Shown here piece after piece: positions 26,001-39,975 of a DNA stretch of 64,000 nt. How positions within the stretch are numbered: position 1 is the stretch's first letter; each line of letters opens with the position of its first letter. Source of the stretch: Caprimulgus europaeus (lineage: Eukaryota; Chordata; Aves; Caprimulgiformes; Caprimulgidae). The stretch is taken from assembly GCA_907165065.1 (NCBI GenBank), contig OU015525.1, forward strand, positions 31,624,037 through 31,688,036, given 5' to 3'. The position numbers and the translations under genes are program-made. The notes under the pieces are model-generated. The model did not search any database, was not told the origin of the DNA, and saw only the letters and a program-made list of their open reading frames with translations.

Positions 26001-26564
26001 GAGAACTGCCTTCATCTAACCATGATTCTCATCAAATATCTTACTGTAGTTTATAAAATTTATATTTATAGGCAAACAACTATGCTACAGGCAGGTATTA
26101 TTTTTTATTAAAAAGAAAGAGCAATTTCCTGGTAAAATTCCCAAATAAATTGGCATTTCACTCTCCAGTGTATTTGATTTTCTAGACCAGAATGTTAAAA
26201 CTTCCACCACAGAGAAGGCATTTGTACTATTGGAAATGTACAGGGCGAAGGGTTCTCAAAGACTCAAAGGCAGACAAAACCTTCTTCAGCAGAACAGCTT
26301 GCCTGTGTACCTTCATACATACCCAAGTTTATTTCCATCTGTGCAATCAAGAGCAGAGGAATTGAGCAAATGGATATGTTAGAGTTTCTCTGAAACAAAT
26401 AGATCTTATAAGAAGCGGGTGTTCAAATGTTTTGCTCAGTTCAGGTTGGAGCTGACCAATCCTAGAAAAAGCAGAAGACTGCAGGTTTTATAACAATCAC
26501 TTTAAGGTAAGCTAAATTGCTTGGGTTTGATGTTTTTAATCAGTAGGTTTACATACAATCAATA

Positions 26565-26606
26565 GAAAAAAAAAACAAAAAACCCCCCAAAACAACAAAC
26601 CAAACA
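26565..26606. repeat. A/C-rich low-complexity tract
   Basis: A 10-base A run leads into the same 17-base string found at 23021-23037 and then CAACAAACCAAAC. It is a simple low-complexity repeat. It could be the decayed A-tail of an old retroposed copy, but no body is recognisable beside it. Confidence 0.7.
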
Positions 26607-28705
26607 GATTTGTGACCTAAACAAGGAAACACTAACAGAACTATCACCTATGAACTCTTTTTTTATTGTCTCAGAAGATGAGCAAGGGCTATGCTATATA
26701 AAGCTATCTTTCTTTTTTATTGCGTGCTCTAGTGGCACAGCAACAGAAAGGTTGCTAAGAGAGAAGTCCAAGTTTCTGAAACAAAAAATATAACTTTATT
26801 TCAGCCTATCCTAGGAATAGCATTATTTTAACTAAGGTAGTTTTTTGGGCACTGTCAAATATTATTATATTTTATTTTAAGAGTTTGGACCAACACAATT
26901 CACATTGGTTAATAATGAACAGTATCTTTCAACTCCCTTCAAAATTAAGTTTACAGCATCCCTACCACAGGACTTTAATGGTCTGTTAGCACTGGCCTTC
27001 CATTTTCAGACCCAATGAGAGAAGTAAAAGTTAAGAATTGTAATTTAAATAAATGCTAAAGCAGCATTACCCAAGTCTTAAAAGCTCATGCAGTATGCTA
27101 TATATCAAATGTCTCTCTCAAATCCTCAGTGCAGTTTAAATCCTACCTGCTTTTTACTGTATTGAATTCTTTAATTGTGAGAAAGTCTGGTCATTGTTTT
27201 ATATTCTTCAGTTAAGTGTGATGGGATAAAAGGAAGAGTGCTTCCTTTCATGACAAAAATACGTGACATGGTGTACAGCTTTCTAAAAAAATATGCAACC
27301 ATTATACTATAGAAACCTTTCTGGTTTTGTCACCTTGTGTATATGGGAGATGGTAAGCATGGAGCCAATCACTTAGCTCAGCAATTAAGTCAATATAGAT
27401 TTTGACTTGGTAGAATTATCTTATATGATTTCAGTCTCAGATGGCATTAGAGTGTGGATGTAAGAAGACTTCACATTTTTGCTTTCTAGACGTTGAAAAC
27501 TGAAAATCTGTTACTGATTTGGGGAAGCAAGATGAAGGAGTGGGGAACTGCATTTCAGGGCAATTTTTCTAAGATCAGTCCAAGATTTATAAACTTTTTG
27601 CAGTTCTGCAATGCAGCAGAAAACTTGATTTTCAAAAGTACTCATGTCCAGTATAAGCGCAACAATTCATTCTATCTGTGTGCCAGCAAATTAATTGCTA
27701 GCAGTGTGATTAGGCTTTTAGTTACACAAACACCAACCTGTACATACAAATGGGAACTTGGGTTTGTAACACTATGTGTTCCCTACAATATTTCCAGCTG
27801 CTACTAAATGTATCTATTTCTACCTGACAGGCACTTCCAGGTAATTTGCCTAATTTTTAGCTATATTCCTTCACAAAATAAACTGTAATCTACTTTTCGA
27901 ATCAGCTGTATTTTGCATGTAGCCCTGGAAAGGGGAAGCACATTAATTTACCAATGGTCCAATAAACATACATTTTGATTCATAAATCCATAGTGAAATT
28001 CACAGCTTTCCACTTATTCTGCAGTAGCTCTGTTGGCTTGCATTTCTTTCCTTTCCAGGACAACTGTGATGGGATCCACTCACCAACACTTCTTTGTCCA
28101 TTCACACAGGAGGGAAGCAGGAGCCCTTTGGATCTGTGTGATTGAAGCCAAAAAATTCACATTTCCCCATCGACTGGAAATCAAGATGTTTTCATCTTCA
28201 CAGCCATGAGGAAACCATGAGACACCCCATTACAGAGCTGCCAGCCCCGAGAGCAGCAGGGCCTCTGCCCTGGGGAAGGAAACTACAGAAAGTTCCCCCA
28301 AGGCACACCATAGCTTCAGGGAAAGGTTACTCACTACAAGATATTTTAATTGAATTATCCTCTGCTGAATGAATAAACCTTCTCCACTGAATCATTTTTA
28401 TCACAACTTGCTCAACTGGAAGTGGAATGCCCAGATCATCATACTATGAAAAACCACAAAATTAAGACCAGAAGGTTAAGATATTTTCAACTTTTAATCC
28501 AAGGCTTTTGAAGCTAAATCTGAATGTATCTCTCTTGTACTATCCCTACAGGACAGAAGTTATCTAACCATGCACTTCCACACTTCTAAATGTTTTCATG
28601 CTGACAATGACATTTACCCTCACCTGTAGAAAGGTACCATCTCTCTTAAATCCATTTTAACCTTTGAGCTGCCTAGAAATTTCTCTCTCTTTCTATTAAA
28701 AATTT

Positions 28706-28707
<2 letters not shown>

Positions 28708-28738
<31 letters not shown>
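28708..28738. repeat. (AAT)10 microsatellite
   Basis: Ten uninterrupted AAT units. The array is perfect, so it may be length-polymorphic. Confidence 0.95.
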
Positions 28739-29283
28739 TGATTAAGAACGCTAAGGACAATGTTGCCACATTATTTTAATTTTATTTTTTAAATTGCACA
28801 ATTCATAATCACTCAGGAGTAATTAAACGCAACCAGAGCAAGCTAGCAAGCAATACCAGGGTTCACCAAGCAGTTAGGTCATGCATAATTTTTATCTTCT
28901 GCAACAAGGATTGCCCTGTATACATTCCCTTTCTTTGCCTTCCTATTACACATTTACTATTGTCCACAAGTATTTGTTTAAACATGCATGTGAATTATAC
29001 CTGCACAACTGGAAAATAAATATCTAAGGGTCATAGTCACTTTTGCTGCTTTTTTCAAAGCAGGTACTTGACAGCAAAAGCTCACACTCCCTGAGATGAT
29101 GACCTGTCTAGTGTGAAGGTGCTGGATGCCAGCAGTGACCGTCTTTGATGAGGGAAGCTTGTGACTTCATTTGCACCAAGCACAATGGGAAGTAACAGCA
29201 GCTATTTTTATACTGAAAGTCCTCAAACAATTTTGTCGGGTTTTGGTCAGAGATGATGCTTGTTCTCCTGAAGAATATTTTGT
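28739..29283. other. Unique AT-rich spacer, nothing recognised
   Basis: I see no gene or repeat in this 545-bp stretch. Confidence 0.55.
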
Positions 29284-29568
29284 AGAATCATAGAATCATA
29301 GAATATTGTGAGTTGGAAGGGATCCACAACGATCATCGAGTCCAACTCTTGTCCTAGTGTAGGACAATCCCAAGATTCAGACCATGTGTCTGAGGGCGTT
29401 GTCCAAATACTTTTTGAATATTGTCAGGCTTAATGCCATTACTACCTCCCTGGGGAGCCTGTTCCGGTGCTCCACCACCCTCTGGGTGAAGAACCTTTTC
29501 CTAATGTCCAGCCTAAACCTCCCCTGGCACATCTCCCTGCCATTTCCTCTGGTCCTATTTATTAGTGT
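29284..29568 (-). mobile_element. CR1 LINE 3' tail, minus strand
   Basis: The plus strand opens with two to three overlapping CATAGAAT octamers, then 'gtgagttggaagggatcc', 'gagtccaactcttgtcc', 'ctccctggggagcctgttcc' and 'ccaccctctgggtgaagaac'. This is the reverse complement of a CR1 3' end. The extra octamers at the terminus are the slippage-type repeats expected where CR1 primes. The copy is better preserved than the 19.9-kb one. A plus-strand frame of 192 codons overlapping it is antisense to the element and not a gene. Confidence 0.92.
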
Positions 29569-32134
29569 CCTTCAATTCTTCAAAATCTTTCCAAACCAGC
29601 TTGCCCATAAGGCAAGGCAGTTGCCCAGGGGTAAATCACTATTTAATTGCACTGTTTATGAGCAAACATTTGCATTGACTTCAGATAAGTCAGCTAGTAC
29701 CAGAAAGAAGTGCAACCATCTTTCAGGGCAGTTGTCTCCCCTTTTTTATTCTTTTTTCTATGGCAACCTCACTGATGGAATACGTATTTTTAAATACAGT
29801 CGGTGTTTATTCATTCAACTCATTTCACACATTATCTCAACGAATGGAGACTTGACTATATATGTGTTTCTGGAATGCCTAAATACATTCTGTCACCTAG
29901 GGTTACATTTATCATATGTTCAATTTTTAATTAAAGCTAGAACCAAGATTGTTGCTTGTTAATTTTCTTTAAGCTTTAGAAATAAGAAGCAGAAACTGAT
30001 CTGTTTTTTTCAGGAACTGTTTCCTAGAAGAGCACAGATGAGATAAACCCAAATGAATTTGTTAAAATAATAGTTTGAAGTAGCCAATACTAACAACAGT
30101 TTCCCTATTGCTTTTTTTCCTTTATATCTCGGTGAGAAATATTTATGATAACTGTGCTCTATTTTTATTCATATTAACACTGAAGACAGCTTATAAACAT
30201 CTTGGTCTCTCAGGATTTTAACTGTATCAGCTAGACAAGCACTGTAAGTTTTGTTGGTAGTTAACAGAAAAAGGATTTTGGTGTTTTCACTCCTATGGAT
30301 TATGCTCTGTTATACCTAGAGTGCAATTCATGCTTTAAATTAACTCTGAAAATTGGAAAAGAACGGCAACAGCAAAGTGAATCATACTGGTATAGTGATA
30401 GATTCCTTCCTTAAGATTTCCTTTTGATTCCTTGTTCATACTCTTTATTAATACATCCAGTTCACTTTAGCTGTGGTCTAAATTCTATTAGAGCAGGATT
30501 TTTTTAATGTAGAGATTTTGCTTTCAGAATGTGCCATGTCTCAACAGATTGAGAACTGGGTATTAAGACACCTGGCAGTACATTCCTCCCCTTTCATTTT
30601 AACTGGATAACTTGGAGGCTAGTTTTCAAAGGACCTGAATGATGCAGCTCCTGAGAAAGTCAAGTCTTTGTGAAAGCAGCTCCTGAGTCTTTCAGGAGAC
30701 ACATTTTGTTCTTTGATAAACAAATAAAACTTTTAATAATACTACTTTTGTTTCCCATTCTAAATTGTGAACTTTTATTGTCAAATCCAATGTTTTCTCT
30801 GCAAACAAATAAGACATCTCAACATCTGCTATGCTATTAGGTCACGTAGTCCTGCACCGACTTGTTTAAAACAACACACCCTTTGTTTACACAATTGTCC
30901 TTTGTTGTAATGCTGCCTTTAATAATAGTGCATATAAGTCTCTTCTGGCTACATCTTAGCTCTCAAAGTATTTCTAGGACCTTCATATCAACAATTTACT
31001 TTGGCCAATAATTATGGTTGCTGTGAAATAGAGTTTAGCCGGGCATACATGCTCTATCTTCTGGATGCTTTCAGAGTCAGAGTGTTTTCCTTGGAAATAA
31101 AAGTTTTTGTCAAAGGTGGGTGGTTTTTCCAAATAACCATTCCCAACTTACATGCTTTGAAAAATAACATCAGACGTCTCTTTCTCAGACTGAAATGTTA
31201 TCATTATTTTTCCTCTCACAAGCACTCCAATTCCCTGTAATGAATGCAGACTCTTGGATGAACATTCTGATGCTTGCTTCTATTGCACTTAGTCCACTGC
31301 CAGTAGAAGTTTCAGAGTGAGGGGAAGATGTTGAGCTCTTTCAGAAAATCTGTACATTTCTTGCACTGCTTTTGTAGAAGCTTGTGAATAAAAATTAGGA
31401 AAGGTACTTGTCAATTCCATGCACTTTATATTTCAGCCTGGACCCAAAATGGTCCAAATCTGTATGGTAGAACCCCAGTTAGAATCTATCTTGCAGAGCG
31501 AGTAGCCTAAATTTTCTCCATACAGGCTAGATGTAGGGATAATATTCAGCATTTGCAATTTCTCATATTAAAAAAGCTACATAAATTTTCAAAAATGTTG
31601 TAATAAACCTTAGTAATAGAGTAATATCAAGGGCAGAAACTTCAGCTCCCTGATTGTCTCTATTATGAAGAGTATTAAGTGACTACAAACAACAGAAGGC
31701 AAAGATTATCATCGTAAATGGAGAATAATTTTCTCAATATCAAACTAAGACTGAAAGAAAGATTCTCACTGGGGACCATGTTGGCTGCTGCTACTGCATC
31801 TTAGCATTTCTTCAGATTTTTGGAGTTTTTTTCAGACAAGAAAACCCCAGGGAAGAAAGTAGTATCAAATAGCAAGCCTGGCAAGAATTAATTTTTTAAT
31901 TCAGATTTGACCAATTAACCCTCAGCTGCCATTCTGCTCTTGCTTTGGCTTTATTTTCAGGTAAAAATTGTAAAAGTAAATAAATCTTCAATAATGCATT
32001 CCCTTTATATGCTCATTTATGTCTGTTTTTCAGAGTTAGACCAGAATTTTATAGCCTGATTCAACTTTTTGTTTGCTTCCACACTTCATGAATGACAGCA
32101 ATATTTCTCTCTGGAGATTTTTTGATGTCTCATT
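29569..32134. other. Unique AT-rich DNA, nothing recognised
   Basis: No gene or transposon is seen. A direct repeat of GCAGCTCCTGAG occurs about 30 bases apart near 30644 and 30676. The second copy is part of a short hairpin (TCCTGA ... TCAGGA). Confidence 0.5.
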
Positions 32135-32236
32135 AAAAAAAAAAACAAAAAAAAAACCCCAACAAAACACAAACACACACACACACTCACACAAAAAAAA
32201 CAACAATCAAAAAAACCAAAAAACCCAAACAAAACA
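32135..32236. repeat. A/C-rich tract with a short (CA)n core
   Basis: About 100 bases contain almost only A and C, with a (CA) stretch at roughly 32168-32196. The 75-codon frame that crosses it is low-complexity Lys/Gln/Asn/Thr and is not a gene. Confidence 0.85.
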
Positions 32237-35200
32237 TATCAGAATAGTGGTCATTGAACATATGGTTATCTGGCTGCACAAACACCTGCTCTCAGCATAA
32301 GTAGTTACGCTGGTGCTGACTGCTTATTAGAAGGGTTTCCTCAGCCCTTTTTTGGGAGTGGAAGTAGATATTGCTGGGACAAAACCCATCCCAGAGTGCA
32401 AAGTTTCTGGACACAGGGTTATCAGTTTTCCCTATATATGGTCAGTATTCTTCACAACAATCTGCTGCCCAGATACTGTGAAGTGTGGTTACAGTTTACG
32501 CAGGAAATGCTGCAGAATCATGTGTTCCTGCTGTGCACAAATGGATTCATTCTGGATCCTGTGCCAGAAATCTGCCATGAATTTCACTTGGCAGAGCCTT
32601 CTGGCAAACCATCCTGGTCTTTGGTATCTTTGCAAAGTAAGCCATCAAGACTAGACATGACAACAGTGGTATGGAAGTTTGTTTTTGTAATATTTTACTG
32701 TCTTCATTTTATAAATTAAGAAAAAAAGCCTGAGGGCTTTTTCAATTGGAAACTTAGTTTTTCACCTCACTGTTTAATCAGTTTAGCGTTTAACCAGTTC
32801 CCACAATGATATATTACTCTCCTGTAACCATGCTCCCACATTTTTAATAACAAGGGCAAACAACTGTTGTCTGTCTCACTCCCTACTCCTCCTTTTTTCC
32901 CAGTAATTTGACTGGAGAGGAAATAAAGTGAAAACAAATATAAAACGCAGCATAAATAAAGGATAAAGATGCTATTACACAAGGAAATGGTAATTTATTA
33001 ATTACTTTGACAGTAACTGTAAACATACAGCCTGAGTAGAACTTTGTCTTGTTTTGGAAGGCTTAATTACAAGTCCTTACTAGTACAGAATATTGTTAAA
33101 ATTACTAATGCTTATACAATACACGTGAAAGCATTAGCTCTCTCACAAAGGTTGAATGCCTTGTTTATATACTGTAGGTCATTTTCCCATGAAAAGGCAA
33201 TGCAAATACTAATTCTGATAGCTTTAAATAAGAGCACAAACAGTAGGTGAAAAGATCAAATGGTTTGGATTAGGGATTGCGAAACAGAATCTGTAAGAAA
33301 AAAACCCTTTTGTGTGTCTAATTCTCAGAATTTATCCATGCAGCATAATTTGACATGTACATGAGATATTGCAGATTGGCATTCAGAGCATCAAATACTT
33401 AATATACTGCCTTTTCTTTACTGAAAATTAAAGGACAAAACCAAAATAGTCATTTGTCCTATGGGAGTATCACCCTACATATTTGTTACTACAGTCAGGT
33501 TCTAGTATAATTATGTCACATATGTCAGCATTTAGAACTTGAAATGTAAAATGATGAAATAATTGAAACTTTAACAAGTTTAGTCCATAAAACACATAAC
33601 CTACAAAGAAATGAAATTTAAAACAAAATCAAACAAGTTTCTTTGCTTGCTCCCATTAGTAAGAATTTAAAAGACCGGGGGACAGAATTGGGATTGCTAA
33701 ATCCCAGTGTTTGGATGTCTAAAATTCCAAAATGTTAGAAATTATAATTGTTTAAAAAATGACTCATAAGATGTGCAACTGCATGCTTCCTTTTGCTCTA
33801 GTTAGACTCATTAAAGTTACATGGATCCCACATCAACAAGATACTACATAAGAGATGCAACTTCATTTAGTTAATTTATAGTTCTATGTAGATTAAAAAG
33901 ATAATGGGTTTTTTTTGCTTGAATGACATCATTTATTTCTCCTATGTAACTTAACGTAATGCTATAGTACAAACCCTTGGATGGCAAACTGTATACTCAG
34001 ACCAGAAGTCACATGCGAGCCCTACTTACATGATCCATGTCACCTGAAGATACTGGGATGCAGTAGAGATTTTTGTTTGCATGGAACTGAATGCAGAAGC
34101 AAGCTCTTCACATTGAATATTTTGTACAACAACAGAAAATATTCCAGGTTTCTTTACATATTCACTACAAAATAGGCTAAGCTAGACCATTCCACTGCTG
34201 CAGAAGTGAGTACAGCGGTAGAAATTCCCTCTCCCAGGAGAGTTAGTTACTGATGATCCTTGTTCTTCATGCAGGAATTGTAAGGCAGATGTAGGGTCAG
34301 CTGTACGATGCCAACCCTGCCTTCTCATATCATTCATTACTTTCTCTGTGACAGAGGAAGAACAAGATGCCTATGAGTCCTGTTCTTCATGGTAACTTCA
34401 TTAGAGGCAAAATCCATCTAAACGTTTCCCATTCTTTTAACCATTTACTCTTTCATACAGAGAGTTACGTAAGCATAACTGAAGAGGACTGCAAAATGAA
34501 TGAGTAAAGTGAAGAAGAATGACTAGCTGGAAGTAAGCAAAGATGGCCTTTTTTTTTAACTGGTATTACGACTCAGAAAATGTTAACATTAAACTGGAGC
34601 CTGAACATGGGATCCACAAAGGTTAGCACACTGTACATGGATGCTCCCTGTAAGAAATGGAGGATTGAAAGAACCTTGCTTTTCTCCAGGTTTTGAATGC
34701 CAAGCTCTGTACAGGAAGGACATAACTTCTGTGCTGAGGATTTGAAGGCAGGGACCTCTTCAATGAGATAATAACTTCCTCCTTTTTTCCCAAAGCTCAA
34801 AAGAAAGGTGCCAGTCTTTATACCAATAGTTCAGCAACTGAAATGTTCACTCACAACTAGAGAAATACATTTTTTCTCCTGCATTTGCTAAGATAGCAGC
34901 AAACTAAGCCAAAATCTTATGCTTGTCCAAACAGGGCATTAAGCTTTGGGGTAGGGAGATGTCTTGTTCTGGGCTGTCCTCAGTTGCTTTTGTTAAAGCT
35001 CATCTATTTACTGCAAATTTACACTAGGACAAGGAATGGATCATGAGTCATATATACAACTGGATAGCTATGAGGCTGCAAAACTCTTGGACTTCTATAT
35101 TTTTGGCTCAATATTTTTGACACATGATACTACTGTAAAACATAAAAACTGAATGACACAGCTTCCCAAAGCTCCATAATGCACAATCTCGTTACTTTCT

Positions 35201-36301
35201 ACAATGTTTACCATTCTTATTAGAATGTTAGAAAAAAAGAAGAACCAACTAAAATACTATTTTTTTTCCTACATTTTCCACCTGACGCAGGAAAAACAAT
35301 GCATCAGCCTCATAGAGAAGAGCCCTAAGAGGAATTTTATTTTTATCAGTAGTTCAGAGTTTAACTCACGGTGCACCATTTTAAAGCCTTGTAGCTGTTG
35401 ATTAGACATTTCCTAGAAGATCCAGAGAAATGTCCAGTGGCTTCTCACACGCCTTCTGTTCTCCAGGTCTACAACACAGGTGCTTGTGACTCTGGGGAAA
35501 GAAACACAAAGATCCAGATGGCACCTTTCAGTGCTGTACTCCTGAAGGCTTCACATTGTTTAAAAATATTTTATTGGAATATTTTCACAGCCTGTTGGAA
35601 AGTGAGAATAACTTTTGTTCAGAAAGGCAGCAAAAAATATATGGCATCACTGATGGATCTTATGCTGCTTGATCAAAACTTCGTCTTGCTATTTGCATTT
35701 CTGGCTCTGGAAAGAGTTTGCATTAATTGCCTGAATTTCAGTGTCGTTTACATTGTAAACAACAAATAAGATGCAGTTGTAAGATTATCACTCAGACTAT
35801 AACAATGCTCACAAACAAGGTAAACAAAAAGGCACAGGCTTTATCATTGCATTTTTGCTGAGGATGCCCTGCTGGTTTTAGTGATCTTTATAACCTCTCA
35901 GCATTAAATAAAACATTGCCACAAGATTAATGTCAAATTATATAAAACATCTTTATGCTTAAAAAGTAGATTTGGTGAAGCGAAAAGAAACAGATTTTGG
36001 ATTTAATTCACTTCAGTTTCCAGTGCACAGAAATCTGAAGAACAGCAAATATCTATAATAAATGACAGTGGAAGTAAGAATTATTGGCATTGATTATGGA
36101 ATGCAAAGTAAATCACCTTCTTTTGATCTTTTTTAGATGTATTGAATGTAATTTGCATATACCAGTCTTTTTCCCTATGGTAGTTCATTTTCTGTTTTTT
36201 TGTTGGTTTTTTTGTTGTTGTTAAATGTGTTTGAGTTATCACTTCTATTGCAAAAGTCTATGTGTTTGTAGCCATACAAATTTATTAGTGATACTTTTTT
36301 T
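32237..36301. other. Unique AT-rich DNA, nothing recognised
   Basis: Several frames of 64-123 codons are present (for example 32396-32719 and 35398-35769) but none shows a domain, codon bias or flanking splice sites that I can defend. No repeats are recognised. Confidence 0.5.
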
Positions 36302-36326
36302 GGGGGGGAGGGGGAAGTGGGAAGGG
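36302..36326 (+). other. Potential G-quadruplex motif
   Basis: Four G tracts of 7, 5, 3 and 3 are separated by loops of 1, 4 and 2 bases, satisfying the usual G3+N1-7 pattern on the plus strand. It follows a T7 run. There is no gene nearby to assign it a regulatory role. Confidence 0.7.
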
Positions 36327-39300
36327 AGCGGGTGGAATATCATGCTTTATCCACACAAATAAGGCACAAGATTTTGCAAAAGAGATCATTTATTTCTTGC
36401 CATTCTGTTTTGGCATCTTTTATATTCTTCCTGTAAGCCATGACTTCATCTACATCATCCTAACATCAGCAAAAACCATTTCTGCTTGTAACTATTTAGT
36501 GCCATGCACAAGACTCCCTGACGTGTTCCTGGAGTGAACCTCCTTCTATGACCCTGTTGAAGTTGTGGCTCCATGCCAGCGTTCCCTAGCAGAGAATTTC
36601 TCCCAGTCATTCCCCTATCATGTCACAGATTATGTCCTTGTCAGAGCATGCCTAGACAATATTCTCCTGCTACTGGAAGAGTTTACTTTTCTATGCATCT
36701 TTTTTTACTTTATTCTTCATAACATATTATATTAACAAATGCTTTATATGGATTCATTTCCAACACTTTGATTTCTAAAAAAACTAAGATATCTCCATAC
36801 AAGGATACAAATATGTCACCACTCCTGCTAGTATATGGTGCACTGGGATGAAAAATTAATCCCTAGTTATGAAAACTACTGTGGTTAAACAACTTTTATA
36901 GCTGTTTTAGTGACAATTAACAGTCTGCCAGTTTTTGACCAACATCAGCTTCTGAATAGATTTAAGCTTCTCAATCTATATATCTTTTGGGTCTTGCTGC
37001 AATTTAAATTCAAGGTGAGAGAAACATGAATAACAGGAGCAATCTGAACAAATTATTTCAGTCTGCTGATCACTTAATGTTGAAATGTTACTTCCTGATG
37101 ACTATCCTGACCTGATTACCAACAAAGTGGTGAACCAAAGCCACTTTTAGCTTTTTTCACCTAACATAGTACAACTATAATTTCCACAGGTTTAGACATG
37201 GGAAGGAATAAAAAAGAAAGGCACCACATCCACAGATAACCAATTTCTAAAGTTGTAAGTATTGTCAACTCTTTATTACCTGCCATGAAATTAAAATACC
37301 ATGCATTACAGGTGAGAGTTCACTTGAGTTATTTTTAAATTTTGTTTTAACACTTCCTCTCAAAACTTCCTCTCAAGCTTTTACTGTGAAGTTCTGAAGG
37401 AAAGATCCACATCTAACTTTTATTTTTCATCCACTTGAGAAGGTTTTTTCAGATTTTCTACTCATTTTCTCAAGAGCTACAGTATAGGATAATTTTTAAC
37501 CATAAATACTTCCTTCTGATCACTAGGAGGAGAAAAGCTTCACAGGGAAACAAATGAGGGATATAGATTTATCAGGGTTAGAAGCAAACTCAAATAGCTC
37601 TACAAAGTTCATCTCACATTTTGCAGAGGTTTTGTTTTGTTTTTTTCTCCCTACACCTCTATAAAAAAGGGAAAAGGCAACAGTAAAGTTGTGAAAGGAA
37701 AGCAGAATCTCAACCAAGTAATTGTTTTTAAACATAACTTAAATTTTCACGTAGAGCAGACAATATTTAGGGACATTAAGAAAAATTATGTTTTTATATT
37801 AGCTTAGAAAATTCTAGGGTCTTACATCACAAGTTTTCCAGTCCTGTGTTTAGGTATTGATTGTGTGATACTTCTGTATTTAATTATTACTGAGCACTGA
37901 TGGAAGATTTTTACGTAAGTCCTAAGCTAATTATTACTTTTAGAAAAGGTTTCACTTGGCTCAAGGGAGACAAAACTTTCCCCCAGATCTCACCTCACAC
38001 TGCTGGTATTTGCCTACCTTGAAAGCTAGTTAGAAGTAATGCATAAACCAGGTGCAGCACCAGAACCAAATGGAATACATACTGGGACATTACTGATTTG
38101 TATTAAAAAAAGCAAACATGGAGGCAGAAGCTTTTGGCATTGGTAGCTTTTTAATTGCTGTCAAGGAACAAGGAAATATCAGAGAAGCTGGAGAATGAAT
38201 CAAAGTAAATCATGTACGCTATTTGATATATACATATCACTCCATCTTTTCTGAAGGCAAAACAGGTGAATGTGTATACAGCAGAAAGAGAACACACTGT
38301 TTAGAAATATGCTGAATAACCAGTAAGTATTAATTTCTGAAAAACAAAACAGGGTATTGACAGAGTTCTTTTTGCCTTTATTTGAAATCAGGAGACAAAT
38401 GAAAGAACAAAGTGTACACATTTGTAAGAAACGTTCTGCCATGCAAAAAGTTGAGTCTACCAAGGTGAGGTAAGTAAGGCAGAAGAAGAGAGCTACAGTT
38501 ATGAATTAAACAACAGGTTCAACAAAAACAATAGAAGGCTGGATTAGAGGGTAGTGCATCAGGGTTCTAGAAATCCTTACATTTGTTATCAGGTACATAA
38601 GTGATATTTAAGAGGTTAAACTGTCTAAACAAGTGTGCTGATGGTAACCCACTGTAGCTTGGTGTGAAGTAACACATTTATGAATCAAACATGATAAAAA
38701 CTGCAGAAACTTACATTTAAAAAGTGTCCATACACCAGCTCATAAAAGATTGAGCTAGTCTGAATGGTGTTTTCCTGTGAAACTGGTTAGGAAGCTTTTT
38801 GTTTTTATTAAAGGATATAACTTCTGAAAATGTTAGAAAACATTAATCACGAGAAAAATGCATGAAGTACGTTCCTATGGGTACACGGTTGTCACATATT
38901 GAAATGGACCATCTCTCTACCAACACATCAGAGAAACTAACAGAATCAATAGCAATGAAAGTAATGAAATAAAGTTAAGATATTATAATTTCCACTGCCA
39001 CTACCATTCAAGTGTCAAGTTTGAACAGTATCATAAATCATCTCAAGCTAGAGAGCAAGATCTGACAGAAAGGGAATTTTTGACAGAAGTAACTCTAGAT
39101 AAAACACTGACCAGGACTTGAGGGCAGTAAGGTAAAATTTCTGAAATTTTTATTATTGATCTTTTCTTTTTAGACAATGGTTTATAATGACAGAGCAGAG
39201 ATTCTTGCCTTAAGAAGTTATTTTCTTGCATTTGTAATCAAATTTTCCTTACGATCATTTAAATTTTTGTAAGCAAGACTACGAGTTTTAATATTACAAA

Positions 39301-39975
39301 GCACTGTAAGCTCTTGTTCTGAAGGGCTAGTTTCAGTTTATCAGAAAGTTAACAGCAACAAACTGATGCAAAGTCAGTATGTGGAAAGGTCATGGCATTT
39401 CATGAGGAGGAAGATGTTGTTCCAAGGCAACGCCATTGTGGGAATTTCTGCTACTCCAGCAGCTGCCAGTTTATTGATAATCCGTGTTCTAGTAAACTTG
39501 TTTCTATAAAACCAAAATAGAATTTCAAAGAAATTGATCAATTTAGATTAGCAACACTAGTCCAGAAATCTTGTGTTGCTGTCAAAACTTCATTTGTTTA
39601 TTTGATTCCCTGTTCTTGCTGGAATGAGAGTTTACATTACTACACACCGATTTTAGTTCAGATGGAACCTGATAGCAAACAGATAAACCACTTATGAGGC
39701 TGAAAAGACACATATCTTGTAACTTAGGCTATTTTATTCTCACCTTCACTAGCTTTCATTTCTTCCTTTCACACTCTTCAGAAATATGGGGAAGTGTGGA
39801 GAGGGAAGAACAGAAAATTTATTAGAGATCAAGTGGGCTGCAGGCAGGTTAACCAATGGCATGAAATTTTGCAAGGCAAAAAAGGCCATTTGTCACGAAC
39901 AGTGAGGAGTGTTTCCCTGGGGGGTGCTCTGCCCAAGAACTCATTAAAACACCACAAGATATTTTTTTTCCATAC
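36327..39975. other. Unique AT-rich DNA, nothing recognised
   Basis: I see no gene, RNA or mobile element. Frames of 60-87 codons lack domains. Confidence 0.55.

Larger units (their letters stand above)
22154..28707. other. Unique AT-rich DNA with A/C tracts, no gene recognised
   Basis: This 6.5-kb stretch holds no gene or transposon that I can identify. Two A/C-rich tracts are listed separately. Frames up to 104 codons (for example 27493-27807) lack domains and sit in AT-rich sequence. Confidence 0.5.

Noticed and set aside
29384..29962. A 192-codon plus-strand frame
   Set aside because: Its first third is antisense to a CR1 tail and the rest runs into AT-rich unique DNA. There is no domain.
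32396..32719. A 107-codon plus-strand frame with fairly balanced composition
   Set aside because: I considered an old retroposed gene fragment, but I recognise no family and a second overlapping 100-codon frame is open as well.
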